Assembly: GCF_001999765.1 (NCBI RefSeq)
Contig: NZ_KV908333.1
Span: forward strand, 1 to 48,340
Source of the DNA: Sinomonas mesophila
GTDB lineage: Bacteria > Actinomycetota > Actinomycetes > Actinomycetales > Micrococcaceae
Direction: 5' to 3'
Length of the DNA stretch: 48,340 bases
Position 1 is the first letter of the stretch. The number at the start of each line of letters is the position of its first letter. Positions 45,465 to 48,340 of the stretch are shown here, in pieces. The translations under genes were made by a program, and so were the position numbers. The notes under the pieces are model-generated. The model was not told the DNA's origin. It saw only the letters and a program-made list of their open reading frames with translations, and searched no databases.

Positions 45465-48340
45465 ATGACAGTGCTGACCGGATACTCGCCTGTGGGAGTG
45501 ACCGACTGGGGCGGAGGCCCCGGCAACCGGCCAAGCCGACATCGGGTGAGGTCCACCATGGTCCTGATCGTCCTGGCCATGGTCGCCGTCGTGTCGGTCG
45601 TGCTGGCGCAGGCGACCTTGAGAGCCGCTGGAGGCCCCGCGCCTGCGGCGGCCGGGCCGGTGCCTGCCGCTCAGGCGGCCCTGGGCCTTCCCCAGGCTGG
45701 GGTTCCGGGATCGGCCGGCCTCTCACCGGTGAGCACGGACAGTGCCCTCGAGGCCTACGGGAAGCTGCCGCTGTCCTTCGTGGCGAATGCCGGCCAGACC
45801 GATGAGGGCGTGCGCTACTACGCGCAGGGAGCCGGCTTCGGCTTCTTCTTCACCGAGGACAAGGCCGTCCTGTCCTTGTCCAAGGGCGACCGCGGCCACG
45901 CGCTTGAACTTGGGTTCCTCGGCTCCAGCCCGGACGCGACCCTCGAGGTGAGCGAGCCCGCTCCCGGGACGGTGAACTACCTGGCGGCGGGCGAGAACCA
46001 CACCAACCTGCCCACCTACAAGCAGGTCGTCTACCGGGGGCTGTGGCCGGGCATCGACATGATCTTCGCCGGCCGGGACGGAACGCTCAAGTACGAGTTC
46101 CACGTGGCGCCCGGAGCCGATCCCTCCGACATCCGCCTCTCCTACGCTGGCGCCGACGGGCTCGCGCTCGGCCAAGGGGGCGAGCTGTTGATCTCCACGC
46201 CGCTGGGGACTCTGAGCGACTCCACGCCCCGCAGCTACCAACCGATCGGCGGGCGAGAGGTCGCCGTCCAAAGCCGCTTCGCGCTCGAGCAGGGCACACA
46301 GACGGAAGCCTACGGTTTCGCCCTCGCCGGCTTCGACACCCACCACCCGCTCGTGATCGACCCCGCCCTCGACTACTCGACCTTCCTGGGCGGAGCCATG
46401 GACGACCGAGGCTTCAGTATCGCCGTCGACTCCGCGGGAAACGCCTACGTGACCGGCACGACCACTTCTACGGACTTCCCGACCACCACAGGTGCGTTCG
46501 ACACGGCCGCCAACGGCGGTGCTGACGCGTTCGTGACGAAGCTCGACGCCACGGGGACATCCCTCGTCTACTCGACCTACTTGGGCGGAACGTCCACTGA
46601 GAATGGCACCGGGATCGCCGTCAACTCCGCGGGGAACGCCTATGTGAGCGGCTTTACAAATTCGGTGAACTTCCCAACCACCCTCGGGGCATTCGACACG
46701 AGCCTTGGCGGCTCCAGTGACGCCTTCGTCACGAAGCTGAACGTCGCTGGCACGGCCCTGGTTTATTCGACCTATCTCGGGGGATCGGGTCCCGACAACC
46801 CCACGATCTGTTCGGCGGGCCCGACGGGCTGTAATGGCATCGCCGTCGACGCGCTCGGGAACGCGTACGTGACTGGCCAGACCCTCTTCGGCTTCCCCAC
46901 CACTCCCGGGGCGTTCGCCACCAGCCCCATCGGGGGCTTTGACGCGTTCGTCGCAAAGCTCAACCCCGCTGGCGCGGGCGCCAGCGATCTCGTCTACTCC
47001 ACCTATCTGGGCGGGAGTGCAGGCGACTCGACGAGTGCGATCGCCCTGGACGCGGCCGGCAACGCCTACGTGACCGGCCAAACCACCTCCTCGAACTTCC
47101 CCACCAGCCTCGGGGCATTCGACGCGACCTTTGCCGGCCCCGACGATGCCTTCGTCACGAAGCTCATCCCCGCCGGCACCGGCGCCAGCGACCTCGCCTA
47201 CTCCACCTATCTGGGCGGAACCGGAGGCGCGGTGTTCGGTCCGCTCGAGGCAGGTTTCGCGATCGCCGTCGACGCGACGGGGAGCGCGTACGTGACCGGA
47301 GCGACCAACTCCCTCGACTTCCCCACCACCACGGGGGCGTTCGACACGGGCTTCGGCGGCTTCGAGGACGCCTTCGTCACCAAGGTCAACCTCACGGGCA
47401 CGGGGCTCACCTACTCCACTTACCTGGGCGGGACTTCCGCCGACCGCGGCTCGGGTATCGCCGTCGATACGGCGGGGAGCAGCGCCGTCGTGACCGGCCG
47501 TACCTCCTCGACGGGCTTCCCCACCACCACGGGGGCGTTCGACACGACGTACAACGGCGCCGATGACGCCTTCGTCACGAAGTTCAACCTCACGGGCTCG
47601 GCAGTCGACTACTCCTCTTTCGTCGGCGGGGCTTCGAACGATCAGGCTCACGGGATCGCCCTGGATGCAACCGGCGACGCCTACGTGACCGGCGAGACCC
47701 TCTCTTTGGGCTTCCCCACGGCTGGGGCGTTCGACACGACCTTCAATAGCGGTGCCGATGCCTTCGTCACGAAACTGTCGCCAGTCGCCGCCGCCAACCA
47801 ACCGCCGACGGCGGTGGACGACGCGTACTCGACGGCGGAGGACACGGCCCTGGTCGAGCCGGCCCCGGGCGTGCTGGGCAACGACACCGACCCGGACGGG
47901 GACCCGCTGACCGCGGTCCTGGTGGCCGGGCCGGGCAACGGCACGCTGACGCTGAACGCGGACGGGTCGTTCTCCTACACCCCGAACGCGAACTTCAACG
48001 GCACGGACACCTTCACCTACAAGGCCAACGACGGCACCGCTGACTCGAACACGGCCACCGTCACGATCACGGTGACCGCGGCCAACGACGCGCCGACGGC
48101 GGTCGACGACGCGTACTCCACGGCGGAGGACACGGCCCTGGTCGAGCCGGCCCCGGGCGTGCTGGGCAACGACACCGACCCGGACGGGGACCCGCTGACC
48201 GCGGTCCTGGTGGCCGGGCCGGGCAACGGCACCCTGACGCTCAACGCGGACGGGTCGTTCTCCTACACCCCGAACGCGAACTTCAACGGCACCGACACCT
48301 TCACCTACAAGGCCAACGACGGCACCGCTGACTCCAACAC
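45465..48340 (+). CDS. Large SBBP beta-propeller and cadherin-like repeat protein (3' end outside window)
   Basis: At least 958 codons, open to the window end. Residues 1-60 are a short basic leader and one membrane segment ([17 protein letters not shown]). Residues about 95-310 match the N-terminal domain of SBBP proteins ([39 protein letters not shown]). Seven SBBP blades follow (about 310-775), each with YSTYLGG, GIAVDxxGNAYVTG and FPTTxGAFDTT and DAFVTKL. Near the end begin 96-residue cadherin/VCBS-like repeats ([16 protein letters not shown]...[14 protein letters not shown]). Such proteins are surface adhesins or matrix proteins. ATG 45465 has GAGAGGG upstream; the ATG near residue 33 is an alternative. 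Confidence 0.85.
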   Translation, partial: MTVLTGYSPVGVTDWGGGPGNRPSRHRVRSTMVLIVLAMVAVVSVVLAQATLRAAGGPAPAAAGPVPAAQAALGLPQAGVPGSAGLSPVSTDSALEAYGKLPLSFVANAGQTDEGVRYYAQGAGFGFFFTEDKAVLSLSKGDRGHALELGFLGSSPDATLEVSEPAPGTVNYLAAGENHTNLPTYKQVVYRGLWPGIDMIFAGRDGTLKYEFHVAPGADPSDIRLSYAGADGLALGQGGELLISTPLGTLSDSTPRSYQPIGGREVAVQSRFALEQGTQTEAYGFALAGFDTHHPLVIDPALDYSTFLGGAMDDRGFSIAVDSAGNAYVTGTTTSTDFPTTTGAFDTAANGGADAFVTKLDATGTSLVYSTYLGGTSTENGTGIAVNSAGNAYVSGFTNSVNFPTTLGAFDTSLGGSSDAFVTKLNVAGTALVYSTYLGGSGPDNPTICSAGPTGCNGIAVDALGNAYVTGQTLFGFPTTPGAFATSPIGGFDAFVAKLNPAGAGASDLVYSTYLGGSAGDSTSAIALDAAGNAYVTGQTTSSNFPTSLGAFDATFAGPDDAFVTKLIPAGTGASDLAYSTYLGGTGGAVFGPLEAGFAIAVDATGSAYVTGATNSLDFPTTTGAFDTGFGGFEDAFVTKVNLTGTGLTYSTYLGGTSADRGSGIAVDTAGSSAVVTGRTSSTGFPTTTGAFDTTYNGADDAFVTKFNLTGSAVDYSSFVGGASNDQAHGIALDATGDAYVTGETLSLGFPTAGAFDTTFNSGADAFVTKLSPVAAANQPPTAVDDAYSTAEDTALVEPAPGVLGNDTDPDGDPLTAVLVAGPGNGTLTLNADGSFSYTPNANFNGTDTFTYKANDGTADSNTATVTITVTAANDAPTAVDDAYSTAEDTALVEPAPGVLGNDTDPDGDPLTAVLVAGPGNGTLTLNADGSFSYTPNANFNGTDTFTYKANDGTADSN
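47805..48340 (+). repeat. 288-base tandem coding repeat (cadherin-like)
   Basis: A complete unit (47805-48092) and a second one cut by the window edge (48093-48340) are nearly identical. In the 248 aligned bases I count six differences, all G-to-C at third codon positions and all synonymous. Confidence 0.85.

Noticed and set aside
45723-47801. Minus-strand frame of 692 codons opposite the SBBP gene
   Set aside because: Its repeats mirror the SBBP repeats of the plus strand. The plus frame has family motifs, a ribosome site and a membrane segment.

Overview
This is high-GC actinobacterial chromosome, most likely from the Micrococcaceae (Arthrobacter/Sinomonas-like). The evidence is the strong G/C third-position bias, the rplM-rpsI-glmM-coaA-glmS gene neighbourhood typical of Actinobacteria, a CmtR-type sensor, MscL/TrkH genes, and many starts placed 6-7 bases after a TAnnnT -10 element (leaderless transcription). 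No tRNA, rRNA, CRISPR array, transposase or integrase is visible.

Layout. 1-350: start of a Tad-pilus locus on the minus strand (TadE-like start, Flp pilin). 351-1926: rplM-rpsI with a structured leader and a shared terminator. 1937-5070: a polyprenyl-phosphate sugar system (GT2-GtrA fusion plus YkcB-like GT39). 5419-7823: small hypothetical genes and glmM. 7932-12516: O-methyltransferase, a CmtR-CDF metal operon, and a multicopper oxidase-ZIP operon with a DtxR-like box. 12672-20343: surface protein, MscL, a secreted coiled-coil protein, TrkH and an APC permease. 20468-23008: one-lobed lipoprotein, CDF transporter and M15 peptidase. 23012-25922: divergent coaA and glmS. 26077-28543: small His-rich protein, NodB deacetylase and a quinone-oxidoreductase-like enzyme.

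28836-42624 is the highlight: a gene cluster for an uncharacterised type II polyketide or fatty-acid-like product. It encodes a ketoreductase, an unusually long ACP, AcpS, two hotdog dehydratase-like proteins, a KS, a CLF-like KS, a fused KS-CLF, a KASIII-like protein, an alpha/beta hydrolase, and a dedicated acetyl-CoA carboxylase (AccDA fusion, AccB, AccC). Most genes overlap by 4 bases. No enoyl reductase, cyclase or malonyl transferase is present, so a polyene acyl product made with housekeeping FabD is the simplest inference. The two dehydratase-like proteins each keep only one of the two FabZ catalytic residues (Glu in one, His in the other). This predicts an obligate heterodimer with a single composite active site.

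42729-45099 is a lower-GC array of small immunity-type genes (SUKH, Imm10 and others). It is bounded by accC and by a degenerate second copy of the accC 3' end at 45122-45235, which marks an insertion or recombination event. 45465 to the window end is a large secreted/membrane-anchored SBBP beta-propeller plus cadherin-like repeat protein, cut by the window edge. Several families of palindromic or tandem intergenic repeats are scattered through the window.
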